This document shows, one piece after another, positions 15,257 through 25,057 of a stretch of 64,000 nucleotides of DNA (positions are counted from its first letter, which is position 1; each line of letters opens with the position of its first letter). Origin of the DNA: Bacteroidia bacterium (GTDB lineage: Bacteria; Bacteroidota; Bacteroidia; UKL13-3); contig JAIBAK010000001.1 in assembly GCA_019695215.1 (NCBI GenBank), forward strand, positions 97,212-161,211. Direction: 5' to 3'. A program made the translations under genes and the position numbers. The notes below the pieces were generated by a model. The model was not told the origin of the DNA, ran no database searches, and worked only from the letters and a program-made list of their open reading frames with translations.

Positions 15257-18247
15257 TTAGTTTTGTTGCGGTAAATGTAAAATCACCTTAGTTCCGCTGG
15301 ATTCACCATTGTTGTCAATCAGGTCAATAATTTCCAGCCGGGTTTCGAGCCCGCGTGTTTTTTCCAGTAACTCTATTCTTTCTTCAGCTACTTTGGTAGG
15401 CGAGGTTTTGTGAAAATCTATTTTGGTTGAACGCATGCGTGCAGCCGCTTTGCGGCCAATACCATTATCCTCAATAGTGCATAGCACATGTTTTTTACTC
15501 CATTGCTCAAACCGGATTGAAATTTTTCGTTCTTTTATTTTTTGTTTCAATCCAAGGTTTACGGCATTTTCTACATAAGGCTGCACCAACATATTCGGCA
15601 CCATTGTTTTAAATGCATCTACATCGGGTGCAATATCTATCCGGTATTCAAGTTGCCCGCCCAGGCGCATTTTTTCGATACCCAGATAATATTCCAATAC
15701 CTTCCATAGCTGGTCAACCGATATAAATTCCAGATCGGCAAATTCAATCAGGCAACTCATGAGTGACGAGAATTTCGACAGGTAACTTCGTGCTGTAGTC
15801 AGATTATTATTGTCAATGCAATCCTGAATGGCGAGTATGATATTAGCAATATACTGCGAGTCAATTTGCGATTTGTAGGCATTTAATTCCAGTTGCATGG
15901 CCCGTTTGGCTAATTCATGTTTTTCTGCCTCCGAACTTTTGATGCGTTTAATATATCGAGCAATAAGCAGCCATAGAACTCCGGCAACTAACACCAGTAT
16001 CAGAATCCGGAAGGCAAAGCTTTTCCAAAACGGGGGAACTACATGAATAGTAAGTAATGTTTGTTCATTGATTATTTTGCCGTCTGTCAATTCGGCTACT
16101 TTCAATTGGTAGGAGCCTTCACTCAGGTTATTTAAATGCACCTGCCCGTCAAGGCATTTTTTCCACTTGGTGTCCAGCCCTTCAATTCTGTATTGAATTT
16201 GATGGGAAGACGGATCGCTGAAATCGTTTGTTCCGAATTGAATGGTGAGGTATTTTGTTTTGGGTTGCAGTTCGAGCGTATTGTTGGTGAATGAACCGGG
16301 TTTGCCGTCAAGTAAAACCGAACTTAATAAAAAACTAAATGCAGGTGGCCCCGGAGTTTTATATGCTGTATTTAAAACGTAAAGGCCGGAGGAAGTACCG
16401 AACAGAATATTGTTATCTTTCAGCAAACACACCGAAGCTTTTTGGTGTTCGGTTGCCTGTAATCCATCAGATGCATTAAACAGGCGATACCTGCCGCTGG
16501 TTCTTAACTGCACCACACCCCCAACAGTACCCACCCAGGTTTCTCCCGATGGATGAATGATGAATGACTCACAAAATAAATCAGGGATCAGCGTATTTAC
16601 TTTTCTTGTCTCCGGATTCAATTCAAAAAATCCGGCATTGGCTACAGCAATTTTTAATAAGGCGGCAGATCCTTTTTTAATTTCTGTTATTTCAGAAATA
16701 TCCGGATGAATAATATTAAGTGTGGTGGAGTAGTGTGTGAAATAACTGCCATTTGGATTAAACAAATCCAATCCGGTTTGTGTGCCTGCCCAAAGTTGAT
16801 TACGCGAATCGAGCAGAAGTGCTTTTACTTTCCCTGAACTAATACTGTTGGCCTGATTTGTTTTATGTGTATATATAAAAATGTCAAGCCGTGACGGAAC
16901 GTATCGTATCAACCCGAAATTAGTTCCCGCCCAAATGTTCTGTCCTTCCGATACTGCTATGGAGGTAATTTCCTGATCAAGGGTGTCGGTATAAAGCTTA
17001 TGTAAAGTAAAAATATTTGTTGAGGGCACCCAGGCAAATAGTCCCTTTTCGGTACCTATCCAAAACAAATCGGGATCAGGGGTACTGCTTATGCAATTAA
17101 TTTTTTGTGCCGCAAGTTTATTTACCTGTGTAACGGTATTTGACGGATATGCCCAGCTGAATAATCCCTTATTCTCGGTTCCCACCAATACGCCATAAGC
17201 GTAGGTTTTAACCGCGGTGATTCGGGTTTCTTTAAACTCGGGTAGCTGGTAGGGGAGAAATAGATTTTTTATTGTGCCTGCCACAAAAATTCCGCGATCA
17301 CGCGTGCCGGCCCACAATAATCCCGACTGGTCGAAAAACAAACACGTGATATGCTTATTCGCCAGTAAGGCATCTTCTGATTGGGTGAATTCGTTTATTT
17401 TATTCAGGGATGAGTCGGAGGGATGATACACAAATAATCCCGTTACACAGCCAATCCAGATATTTCCCAGGGAGTCATTTAAATGGCAAACAGGTTTAAA
17501 TACCTGCGACCCGAACGGGTCTATTTTTAAGTAGTGTTCCCTGCGCGTATTGGCGGCAAAAAAGCCCGTGAGGGCATTTGTAATATATAACTCATCGGTG
17601 GTGGCCGTAACGGTTGATGGCTGATAAATCATTCCGCCAAGTCCGGTAAACTGATCGGTATAATTTCCATGTATTTTGTTTTTAGAAGGGTCAAAACTAT
17701 AAATGGCATTACGGGAGGTTAAGGCCAGAAAGGGGTTTTTAAAATCAATATCATAAACCGGCTTATCAAGTATCTTTTCAAAATTCTTTGTTTGGCTGTT
17801 GAATAAATACAATCCATTATCACAACCTGCCCAAATTCGGTTTTGAGCATCTTCGTACAGGCAGTAAACTTTTAGTGAATTAGGAATAGTAAAATGGGTA
17901 AAGTTTACACCTCCGCTCATTAGCAAACTTATTTTTCCGCGACCTCCCACCCATATGCTGTTTTCGTGGTCTGATAAAATACATTGCACATAACTGTCGG
18001 CTATGCTCAGCGAATCCCATGCGCTGTGGTAGAACGTGCGAAACCGTAATCCGTCATACGAGTTGAGTCCGTTGGCGGTTCCAATCCACATAAGGCCGTT
18101 TTTGTTTTGTGCAAAACACGTTACCTGATTAGATGACAACCCATCCTTATCGGCCAGTTGTTTAAACCGAAGCGGTGGCTGTGCATACTGCCGGTTACTT
18201 GTCAGCAGTAAAAACAATGCAGCGAGCAGTTTTATTATCCCTTTCAT
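15257..18247 (-). CDS. Two-component-propeller sensor with LytS-type kinase domain lacking the phospho-acceptor histidine
   Basis: 996-aa membrane sensor. In order: signal peptide (1-22), about 14 seven-bladed-propeller repeats of the Reg_prop type (GLMWIGTANGLNSYDG and similar), a Y_Y_Y domain (YRIEGLDTKWKKC), one membrane helix at about 745-765, a coiled linker, a LytS/His_kinase-like region and an ATPase domain (NMLVQPYVENAV, IEDNGIGRKAA). The usual LytS motif NPHFLFN reads DSQYIAN here: Gln798 stands where the phosphorylated histidine belongs. The ATP-binding part looks intact. No LytTR response regulator is adjacent. It may signal by dimerising with another kinase or by a non-phosphorelay route. 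Confidence 0.85.
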   Translation of the reverse strand: MKGIIKLLAALFLLLTSNRQYAQPPLRFKQLADKDGLSSNQVTCFAQNKNGLMWIGTANGLNSYDGLRFRTFYHSAWDSLSIADSYVQCILSDHENSIWVGGRGKISLLMSGGVNFTHFTIPNSLKVYCLYEDAQNRIWAGCDNGLYLFNSQTKNFEKILDKPVYDIDFKNPFLALTSRNAIYSFDPSKNKIHGNYTDQFTGLGGMIYQPSTVTATTDELYITNALTGFFAANTRREHYLKIDPFGSQVFKPVCHLNDSLGNIWIGCVTGLFVYHPSDSSLNKINEFTQSEDALLANKHITCLFFDQSGLLWAGTRDRGIFVAGTIKNLFLPYQLPEFKETRITAVKTYAYGVLVGTENKGLFSWAYPSNTVTQVNKLAAQKINCISSTPDPDLFWIGTEKGLFAWVPSTNIFTLHKLYTDTLDQEITSIAVSEGQNIWAGTNFGLIRYVPSRLDIFIYTHKTNQANSISSGKVKALLLDSRNQLWAGTQTGLDLFNPNGSYFTHYSTTLNIIHPDISEITEIKKGSAALLKIAVANAGFFELNPETRKVNTLIPDLFCESFIIHPSGETWVGTVGGVVQLRTSGRYRLFNASDGLQATEHQKASVCLLKDNNILFGTSSGLYVLNTAYKTPGPPAFSFLLSSVLLDGKPGSFTNNTLELQPKTKYLTIQFGTNDFSDPSSHQIQYRIEGLDTKWKKCLDGQVHLNNLSEGSYQLKVAELTDGKIINEQTLLTIHVVPPFWKSFAFRILILVLVAGVLWLLIARYIKRIKSSEAEKHELAKRAMQLELNAYKSQIDSQYIANIILAIQDCIDNNNLTTARSYLSKFSSLMSCLIEFADLEFISVDQLWKVLEYYLGIEKMRLGGQLEYRIDIAPDVDAFKTMVPNMLVQPYVENAVNLGLKQKIKERKISIRFEQWSKKHVLCTIEDNGIGRKAAARMRSTKIDFHKTSPTKVAEERIELLEKTRGLETRLEIIDLIDNNGESSGTKVILHLPQQN

Positions 18248-18303
18248 ACTTGGCTAATGTAAGGGGTTTATTTTAATTACCCGAATATTTGGTCGGAACA
18301 GTT

Positions 18304-20010
18304 TTACAAAAGCTTTTTTAGCTCGGTATTTACAAACTGCATCAGTTCTTCAATATAACTTCGGGAGAAATCAAAGCGAATACCGGCTGTTTCATAAATT
18401 TCTTTCATGGGTTTGGTATACCCCAAACTTAAAGCCTTTTTGTACAGTTCAACTGCATTTGTGGGGTCGTGTTTAAAGTTTTTCCAGATAGAAACAGCTC
18501 CCAGTTGGGCAATACCGTACTCAATATAATAAAACGGCACTTCAAACAGGTGCAATTGTTTTTGCCACGTATAGGCAAAATTTTCTTCCAGCCCGGTGTA
18601 ATTTACCATGCCTGTGCTGAATTCATTACTGATGTCAATCCATGCCTTTTTTCGTTCGGCAGCGGTGTGTTCAGGATGGGTATAAATCCAGTGCTGAAAT
18701 TTATCAATAGTGGCTATCCACGGAAGTACTTTTAAAATTCCTTCCAGATGCTCCTGCATGGCCCGGTTAAATTCTTCTTTGTCGTGGTAAAAGGCATCCT
18801 GACCTTCGTGCGAAAGCAATTCCATACTCATACTGGCCAGCTCCGCCACTTCGCTCGGGCAATTTTTAAAAGCCGATAACTCCAGGTCCTTGCTTAAAAA
18901 CGAGTGGACCGCATGGCCCCCTTCGTGCACCATAGTCTCCACATCGCGCACACTGCTGGCAGCATTCATAAAAATAAACGGCACATTGGTTTCCGACATA
19001 GGGTAATTATAACCACCCGGAGCTTTACCTTTTCTGCTTTCAAGGTCCAAGCGGTTCATTTCATCCATGGTTTCAATGCACCAGGCAAAGTAGGGGTCAA
19101 TTTTATTAAAGCATTTAATGGTTTTATCTAATAAATCCTTTCCGCTGGTAAATGGCTCTAACGGCAATCTGCCTTTGGTATCAACATCCATGTCCCAGGG
19201 GCGCAATTCTGTGTAACCTAATTCTGCTTTTCTGCGTTCATTAATTTCTTTACATAATGGCAGCACCGCGTCCCGTACCGAATCATGAAAAGCAAAACAA
19301 TCTTCGGGGGTATAATCAAACCGGCCCAATGCGGCAAACATATAATCTCTAAAATTGCTGAAGCCTGCATTTACGGCCACCCGATGACGCAGTTTTACCA
19401 GCCGGTTAAATAAATCATCCAGTTCTTTTGAATGACTAAGCCGCTTGTCCATTATTTTCCTGTACACCTCTTCGCGTTTTTTGCGGTCGGTATTTTTAAG
19501 GTAATTTGATGCCTGCTGCAGAGTAAGTTCTTTGCCGTCTACTTCCACCATCATGCTTCCTACAATGGCTCCGTATTTTTGAGATTCGGTTTGTATTTCG
19601 GCAAAAATCGGAACGTTTTCCTCTCTGAAAATTTCTAATTCTTTGCGTATTCCTCTCAGGTAAACAAAATATTTATCTTTGTCCAGTTCGCTGGTAAAAG
19701 GACAATCTATCAGTTTTCTGTTCAGCTTATCATTGAGCGGAGAAATTTTTGGTTCAATCTCGGTTACAAAAAACAGGTAGGCCTGCTCGAGTTCTTTGTT
19801 GGTGGTATCGCAGGTCATTTTTACATATCGCCAGGCTAAGTTCTCACTCACAAAAGCTTCCAGTTCGCTGCGGTGTTTGAGCCATAATTCCAGTTCGGAT
19901 TTTGAGGTTATGTTACGCTCAAGCAATTGGGTGAAATAAGGCTCAAGGGCTTCCCATGAAGTAATTTTTAATTTATCCGGTAAAAATTTGTGGTGGGTTA
20001 TAACTAACAT
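18304..20010 (-). CDS. M3 family oligoendopeptidase
   Basis: 568-aa zinc metallopeptidase of the thimet/PepF family that degrades short peptides in the cytoplasm. The zinc site HEGGH is at His362-Glu363-His366 (MVHEGGHAVHSFL), with the third ligand expected in PSEVAELASMSMELL. C-terminal FEVPFYYIEYGIAQLGA fits the family. The frame reaches back to a TTG at 20034, but the ATG at 20010 gives a sensible N terminus (MLVITHHKFLPDKL) and a -7 box lies just upstream. No export signal. Confidence 0.93.
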   Translation of the reverse strand: MLVITHHKFLPDKLKITSWEALEPYFTQLLERNITSKSELELWLKHRSELEAFVSENLAWRYVKMTCDTTNKELEQAYLFFVTEIEPKISPLNDKLNRKLIDCPFTSELDKDKYFVYLRGIRKELEIFREENVPIFAEIQTESQKYGAIVGSMMVEVDGKELTLQQASNYLKNTDRKKREEVYRKIMDKRLSHSKELDDLFNRLVKLRHRVAVNAGFSNFRDYMFAALGRFDYTPEDCFAFHDSVRDAVLPLCKEINERRKAELGYTELRPWDMDVDTKGRLPLEPFTSGKDLLDKTIKCFNKIDPYFAWCIETMDEMNRLDLESRKGKAPGGYNYPMSETNVPFIFMNAASSVRDVETMVHEGGHAVHSFLSKDLELSAFKNCPSEVAELASMSMELLSHEGQDAFYHDKEEFNRAMQEHLEGILKVLPWIATIDKFQHWIYTHPEHTAAERKKAWIDISNEFSTGMVNYTGLEENFAYTWQKQLHLFEVPFYYIEYGIAQLGAVSIWKNFKHDPTNAVELYKKALSLGYTKPMKEIYETAGIRFDFSRSYIEELMQFVNTELKKLL

Positions 20011-20031
20011 GATCGTGTGATTTAAGACAAG

Positions 20032-20039
20032 CAAAAATA
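20032..20039 (-). promoter_or_regulatory. Candidate promoter -7 box for the M3 peptidase gene
   Basis: On the minus strand TATTTTTG matches TAnnTTTG, 21 bp before the ATG at 20010. It also argues against the upstream TTG start, which would lie inside the box. No good -33 box is seen. Confidence 0.4.
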
Positions 20040-20077
20040 GAAAACTAAATCACTTTTGCAGGTAATGCACACAAAAT

Positions 20078-20106
20078 AAAAAAAGCCACCCGAAGGCGGC
20101 TTTTTA
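20078..20106 (-). terminator. Intrinsic terminator of the DUF5606-like gene
   Basis: On the minus strand AAAAAGCCGCC, loop TTCG, GGTGGCTTTTTTT form an 11-bp stem with one G-U pair and a UUCG tetraloop, followed by a T-run. It begins 17 bp after the stop at 20123. Confidence 0.85.
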
Positions 20107-20122
20107 TGCTGGACTAAATTTT

Positions 20123-20680
20123 TTATACTGACTTGGGCCGGTAAGTGGTTTTTGCACCACCGGCACTTTTGCTGTTGGCTTTTACTGCCGTATTTTTGGG
20201 AGCTACCGTTTTTGGAGCAACAGGATGTTCGCTCTTTTTCAAATCTTTATCTTCCGTTTTTTCTTCTTTACCCTCCGCTTCATTCTTCTCAGCTTCGGCA
20301 AGCAATGCTTTAAAATCCATTTCACCATTTAAAATATTAAACCACGAAATGGCTTTGCGAATATCCGAAGCATACACTCTTTCGGAGTCATAATCAGGGA
20401 GTGCCTCTTTAAAAAAGTTAATTAACACATCATTCTCGGCTTTTGCATCAACTGTTTTACCCAGTGCCTGCATATTAGCAAATACCTGAATTAAACGTAC
20501 TTCACCCGAGGTGGTGTACATGGCAATATCATCTAGCACCGATATTTTTTGGGTAAAGGTAGTAGGCATCCGGTTTTTGGCAGCATCAATTGATTCTACT
20601 ATCAAACCTGTTGGCCTTCTGCCAATAACCTTAAATAATCCGCTTTTGCCTGAGATTGAAATAATATCTTTTAAATCCAT
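20123..20680 (-). CDS. DUF5606-like protein with Lys/Ala-rich tail
   Basis: 185-aa cytoplasmic protein of a Bacteroidota family of unknown function. The N-terminal DLKDIISISGKSGLFKVIGRRPTG and VLDDIAMYTTSGEVRL blocks match the family as I recall it. After about residue 125 it is low complexity: Glu/Lys-rich, then Ala/Lys/Pro-rich to the end (TAVKANSKSAGGAKTTYRPK). The frame extends upstream to 20743, but the ATG at 20680 begins at the conserved domain. Divergent from icmF across 125 bp. Followed by a strong terminator. Confidence 0.75.
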   Translation of the reverse strand: MDLKDIISISGKSGLFKVIGRRPTGLIVESIDAAKNRMPTTFTQKISVLDDIAMYTTSGEVRLIQVFANMQALGKTVDAKAENDVLINFFKEALPDYDSERVYASDIRKAISWFNILNGEMDFKALLAEAEKNEAEGKEEKTEDKDLKKSEHPVAPKTVAPKNTAVKANSKSAGGAKTTYRPKSV

Positions 20681-20772
20681 TTTTTGTTGCTTTAAACTTA
20701 AGGGTGCAAATAAAAACATTTTACTGCTAAAATCCTTGTACAAACTGCAAGAGGCAAATCGGGTAAAAAGTG

Positions 20773-20780
20773 TAAATTTG
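20773..20780 (+). promoter_or_regulatory. Candidate promoter -7 box for icmF
   Basis: TAAATTTG matches TAnnTTTG exactly and lies 25 bp before the ATG at 20806. No clear -33 TTTG at the usual spacing; no cobalamin riboswitch features are seen in this short leader. Confidence 0.5.
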
Positions 20781-20805
20781 ACGGCTATTTTCAGGCAATT
20801 AGCTT

Positions 20806-23800
20806 ATGGAAAGTGTAGAAAAATATATTCCCAAAAACAAAATCAGGGTGGTAACGGCCGCCAGTTTATTTGATGGTCACGATGCTGCCATCAATATTAT
20901 GCGCAGAATTATTCAGGCCAGCGGGGCCGAGGTAATTCATCTGGGCCACGACCGCAGTGCCGAGGAGGTAGTAAACTGTGCCATTCAGGAAGATGCCAAT
21001 GCTATTGCCATGACCAGTTATCAGGGCGGGCACGTAGAGTACTTTAAATTTATGTACGATTTGCTTCAGCAAAAAGGTTGCGGACATATCAAAATTTTTG
21101 GAGGCGGAGGTGGAACAATTCTCCCTGAAGAAATGGAAGAACTGCATCAATATGGCATTTGCCGCATTTACGGACCCGATGACGGTAGGGCAATGGGGTT
21201 GCAGGGCATGATAAATGATATGCTGGAGCGGTGCGATTTTAAAACAGGTGAAAACCTGAACGGAGAAGCCAAACACCTTAAAGAAAAAGACTGGAAATCG
21301 ATTGCACGTTTAATATCGGCAGCCGAGAATGACCCTAAAGGATTTCAGCCTTTCCTTGATGCTATTAAAAAAGATGTGAAACCGGTGCCGGTGCTTGGCA
21401 TTACCGGAACGGGCGGGGCAGGAAAATCATCATTGGTTGATGAATTAGTACGCAGGTTTCTGCTCGATTTTAAAGATAAAACCATTGCTATCATTTCGGT
21501 CGACCCAAGCAAACGAAAAACCGGGGGAGCACTGCTTGGAGACCGTATACGAATGAATGCAATTAAAAATTCGCGGGTGTATATGCGCTCATTGGCTACA
21601 CGCCAGAGTAATCTGGCGCTTTCAAAGCATGTACAGGAGGCCATAGATATTGTAAAAGCAGCCTCATTCGATTTAATTATTCTGGAAACATCAGGCATAG
21701 GGCAAAGTGATACCGAAATTATGGATCACAGCGATGTGGCTCTGTATGTAATGACCCCTGAATACGGTGCGGCCACACAACTCGAAAAAATTGATATGCT
21801 CGATTTTGCCGACATAATTGCCATTAACAAGTTTGACAAAAAAGGAGCTCAGGATGCTTTGCGTGATGTGAAAAAACAATACCAGCGCAACCATCAGCAG
21901 TTTGATAAATCGCCCGACAGCATGCCGGTGTTTGGTACCATAGCCTCCCAGTTCAACGATCCCGGAATGAACCGTCTGTATAAAGCGGTAATGGATAAGG
22001 TAGTTGAAAAAACACAGGCCGGCCTCAAGTCTACTTATACAATAACAGAGGAGATGAGTGAAAAAATTTACATCATTCCTCCGTCACGCACACGTTACCT
22101 TTCCGAAATTTCGGAGAATAACCGCAACTACGATAAGTGGGTGAAAAAACAGGCCGCTATAGCCGATAAACTTTACGGACTGAAATCATCCATCGATACA
22201 CTGAAAACATCAGCCATTGATGATAAAGACCGCCTGATTAAAGCATTGGACGAAACATATCATCAGGTAGCACTTGACTTAGACCCGCGCAACCGAAATA
22301 TTCTGGAAACATGGGAGCAGAAAAAAGATTTGTACCGTAACGAGTACTACGTGTTTAAGGTGCGCGATAAAGAAATTAAAATTAAAACACATACCGAATC
22401 GCTTTCACACACGCAGATTCCTAAAGTGGCTGTCCCAAGATTTAAAAGCTGGGGCGATATTTTGCAGTGGGCACTGCAGGAAAATTTCCCCGGTGATTTT
22501 CCGTACACCTCCGGAATTTATCCCTTTAAACGTGAGGGCGAAGATCCCACCCGTATGTTTGCGGGCGAAGGTGGACCCGAGCGCACCAATAAACGCTTTC
22601 ACTATGTGTCGCAGGGAATGCCCGCCAAACGACTCAGTACGGCTTTTGATTCGGTGACCCTGTATGGAAACGACCCCGACCATCGCCCGGATATTTACGG
22701 AAAAATTGGAAACTCGGGAGTAAGTGTGTGGAGTTTGGATGCCGCCAAAAAACTGTATTCAGGTTTTAATCTGGCCGATCCAAAAACTTCGGTTTCCATG
22801 ACCATCAACGGGCCGGCAGCTATTATTTGCGCATTTTTTATGAATGCCGCCATCGATCAGCAGTGCGAAATGTACATAAAAGCCAACGGACTGGAAGCGG
22901 AGGTAAATAAAAAAATTGACGCCATTTTTAAAGCGAAAGGAACCAAACGACCTGCTTACAACGAACTGATGCCCGAAGGAAATGACGGCCTGGGATTGAT
23001 GTTACTGGGTGTTACCGGTGATATGGTTTTACCTGCCGAAGTGTACAACAAAATAAAAATTGAAACACTTAAACAGGTGCGCGGCACTGTGCAGGCCGAC
23101 ATTTTAAAAGAAGATCAGGCACAAAATACCTGCATTTTTTCTACCGAGTTTTCGCTGCGCGTAATGGGCGATGTGCAGCAGTATTTTATTGATAACAATG
23201 TGCGCAATTTTTACTCTGTTTCAATAAGCGGATATCATATTGCCGAAGCAGGCGCCAATCCCATTACTCAGTTGGCTCTTACGCTTTCCAACGGGTTTAC
23301 TTTTGTTGAGTATTACCTGAGCCGTGGAATGCATATTGACGACTTTGCTCCGAATTTATCGTTCTTTTTCTCCAACGGGATTGATCCCGAATATTCGGTC
23401 ATCGGTCGCGTGTCGAGGAGAATATGGGCCAAAGCCATGAAACTGAAATACGGTGCCAACGAGCGCTCACAAATGCTCAAATACCATATTCAAACTTCGG
23501 GTCGCTCGCTGCACGCACAGGAAATTGATTTTAATGATATACGCACTACGTTGCAAGCCTTGTATGCCATTTACGATAATTGCAATTCGCTTCACACCAA
23601 TGCCTATGACGAAGCCATTACCACCCCAACAGAAGAGAGCGTGCGTAGGGCTATGGCCATACAACTTATCATTAACCGTGAACTGGGACTGGCTAAAAAC
23701 GAAAATCCGTTGCAGGGCTCCTTTATAATTGAAGAACTAACCGACCTGGTGGAAGAAGCCGTGCTGAGTGAGTTTGATAAAATTACCGAGCGGGGTGGTG

Positions 23801-24180
23801 TGCTGGGTGCCATGGAAACCATGTACCAGCGCAATAAAATACAGGAAGAAAGTATGTACTACGAAATGCAGAAACATACCGGAGAGTTCCCCATTGTTGG
23901 AGTAAATACTTTTTTAAGCAGCAAAGGTTCCCCTACTATTTTGCCTAAGGAAGTGATACGCTCTACCACCGAGGAAAAAGAGTACCAGATAGCCATGCTG
24001 AATGAACTGAAGAAAGGAAATGAGGCCAAAGGGAAAGAAATGTTGCAGCACCTGCAGCAGGTAGCCATTCACAACCAGAATATTTTTGCCGAACTGATGG
24101 AAACGGTAAAATATTGCTCGCTGGGGCAGATTACTTCTGCTCTGTTTGAGGTAGGCGGGCAGTATAGAAGGAATATGTAA
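20806..24180 (+). CDS. icmF: Fused adenosylcobalamin-dependent acyl-CoA mutase (IcmF type)
   Basis: 1124-aa fusion that rearranges branched and linear acyl-CoAs, such as isobutyryl/n-butyryl-CoA, with coenzyme B12 and carries its own GTPase chaperone. Residues about 12-140 are the B12-binding domain with the base-off ligand in LFDGHDAA (His25). About 190-420 is the MeaB-like G domain, P-loop GTGGAGKSS with Lys207 and [17 protein letters not shown]. About 560-1110 is the mutase barrel; [18 protein letters not shown] and [13 protein letters not shown] are typical of IcmF rather than methylmalonyl-CoA mutase. The last 20 codons recur as a diverged remnant at 28495. A hairpin-like GTTGGC/GCCAAC pair follows the stop. 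Confidence 0.93.
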   Translation: MESVEKYIPKNKIRVVTAASLFDGHDAAINIMRRIIQASGAEVIHLGHDRSAEEVVNCAIQEDANAIAMTSYQGGHVEYFKFMYDLLQQKGCGHIKIFGGGGGTILPEEMEELHQYGICRIYGPDDGRAMGLQGMINDMLERCDFKTGENLNGEAKHLKEKDWKSIARLISAAENDPKGFQPFLDAIKKDVKPVPVLGITGTGGAGKSSLVDELVRRFLLDFKDKTIAIISVDPSKRKTGGALLGDRIRMNAIKNSRVYMRSLATRQSNLALSKHVQEAIDIVKAASFDLIILETSGIGQSDTEIMDHSDVALYVMTPEYGAATQLEKIDMLDFADIIAINKFDKKGAQDALRDVKKQYQRNHQQFDKSPDSMPVFGTIASQFNDPGMNRLYKAVMDKVVEKTQAGLKSTYTITEEMSEKIYIIPPSRTRYLSEISENNRNYDKWVKKQAAIADKLYGLKSSIDTLKTSAIDDKDRLIKALDETYHQVALDLDPRNRNILETWEQKKDLYRNEYYVFKVRDKEIKIKTHTESLSHTQIPKVAVPRFKSWGDILQWALQENFPGDFPYTSGIYPFKREGEDPTRMFAGEGGPERTNKRFHYVSQGMPAKRLSTAFDSVTLYGNDPDHRPDIYGKIGNSGVSVWSLDAAKKLYSGFNLADPKTSVSMTINGPAAIICAFFMNAAIDQQCEMYIKANGLEAEVNKKIDAIFKAKGTKRPAYNELMPEGNDGLGLMLLGVTGDMVLPAEVYNKIKIETLKQVRGTVQADILKEDQAQNTCIFSTEFSLRVMGDVQQYFIDNNVRNFYSVSISGYHIAEAGANPITQLALTLSNGFTFVEYYLSRGMHIDDFAPNLSFFFSNGIDPEYSVIGRVSRRIWAKAMKLKYGANERSQMLKYHIQTSGRSLHAQEIDFNDIRTTLQALYAIYDNCNSLHTNAYDEAITTPTEESVRRAMAIQLIINRELGLAKNENPLQGSFIIEELTDLVEEAVLSEFDKITERGGVLGAMETMYQRNKIQEESMYYEMQKHTGEFPIVGVNTFLSSKGSPTILPKEVIRSTTEEKEYQIAMLNELKKGNEAKGKEMLQHLQQVAIHNQNIFAELMETVKYCSLGQITSALFEVGGQYRRNM

Positions 24181-24190
24181 GTAGGTTGGC
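24118..24190 (+). repeat. Flanking direct repeat, left copy (3' end of icmF)
   Basis: 73 bp covering the last 20 codons, stop and 10 bp beyond of icmF. It matches 28495-28567 at 62 of 73 positions, including one identical run of 23 bp that spans the stop codon. Together the two copies bracket the methyltransferase/nuclease genes. Confidence 0.85.
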
Positions 24191-24315
24191 CATGAGCGAC
24201 TTCTTTGATACTTGCCAACAAAAGGATGAGAGAGAACAATTGAAAGGTATTCAGCAACTAATGATAAAGGATGACCTTTATCTGAGATAAGTAGGTTAGA
24301 AGTACTTGATGGAAT
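24181..24315. other. Gap between icmF and the nuclease gene
   Basis: 135 bp. It holds a loose hairpin right after the icmF stop (GTTGGC and GCCAAC 23 bases apart) and a 32-codon frame at 24192-24290 (MSDFFDTCQQKDEREQLKG at its start) that I do not recognise. The short frame overlaps the hairpin and has no promoter signal, so I do not call it a gene. Confidence 0.4.
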
Positions 24316-25053
24316 TCAATCTAATATCAGGTCATTGTAATCAAGCACTATATGGTATATAGTAATTGGTTGTCTAAGGTTGTCTCTATTATGAGAACTT
24401 ACAAAAACATACTGATACTTTTCAATGTATTCATAACCCGCGCAAATTAGCTTTTGAGAAGCTAGATTGGTTTGGATTTTCAGTAAATCTTTGTGCTTTT
24501 TTAAGGCAACATCAATTTCCTTAAAGGAATTAGCAGACTCTATTTTCTCCTTCGGTTCTGTTGATTCAAGAAATGAGATCATTCCAGCCAAATTAGTTGC
24601 AGATTCCGGATAGTATTGGTTGCTTATAAACCTGGCTACACCTTCTTTTATATAGTTGTCAATGATTTTTTTGTTTAGACGTTTGCATTCAAAAATGTAA
24701 TAAGTATTTCCATTGTACAATGGTGAGCAAACTTTAATATCTAAAATGCCAGTTTTGATGTTGTTAAGAAATTCTTCTGCCCCTGACTGAAATAGGTAAT
24801 AATCTAGTCCAAATAAAGAGCGGTTTGGTTCTATGTATTTAGAAACTAGGTCGTGCCTCAGATAATCCTCAAGTTCTATTTTTTTAGCTTCTTTCTTTCG
24901 GGCAACCGTTGTTTGATTTAATATATCTTTTCGTGAATACTTAGTATTCTTTTCAAGTTCTGAGTAAGCATGTAAAATTAAGTGCAAACACGAATTAAAG
25001 GTAGAATTCTGCCCGCCAAAGTTGTTCGATGTAAATTCTTCAACGCCTTGCAT
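24316..25053 (-). CDS. Putative restriction nuclease partner with PD-(D/E)xK-like motif
   Basis: 245-aa protein without a recognised family. Asp105 in TGILDIKV and Glu122-Cys-Lys124 in YYIFECKRL form a D-x16-E-x-K pattern with beta-strand surroundings, as in PD-(D/E)xK nucleases. The Lys/Glu-rich helix before it (VARKKEAKKIELEDYL) is unremarkable. It starts 4 bp after the methyltransferase stop, so the two are one operon and probably one defence unit. AT-rich like its partner and unlike the flanking core genes. It could instead be a specificity or regulatory subunit; the nuclease call is inference from the motif and the linkage. Confidence 0.5.
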   Translation of the reverse strand: MQGVEEFTSNNFGGQNSTFNSCLHLILHAYSELEKNTKYSRKDILNQTTVARKKEAKKIELEDYLRHDLVSKYIEPNRSLFGLDYYLFQSGAEEFLNNIKTGILDIKVCSPLYNGNTYYIFECKRLNKKIIDNYIKEGVARFISNQYYPESATNLAGMISFLESTEPKEKIESANSFKEIDVALKKHKDLLKIQTNLASQKLICAGYEYIEKYQYVFVSSHNRDNLRQPITIYHIVLDYNDLILD

Positions 25054-25057
25054 TATC

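Noticed and set aside
22405..22683. Minus-strand frame inside icmF
   Set aside because: Lies wholly within a well-supported mutase domain and has no independent features.
24192..24290. 32-codon frame just after icmF
   Set aside because: Too short, overlaps the post-icmF hairpin, no promoter box and no recognised family.
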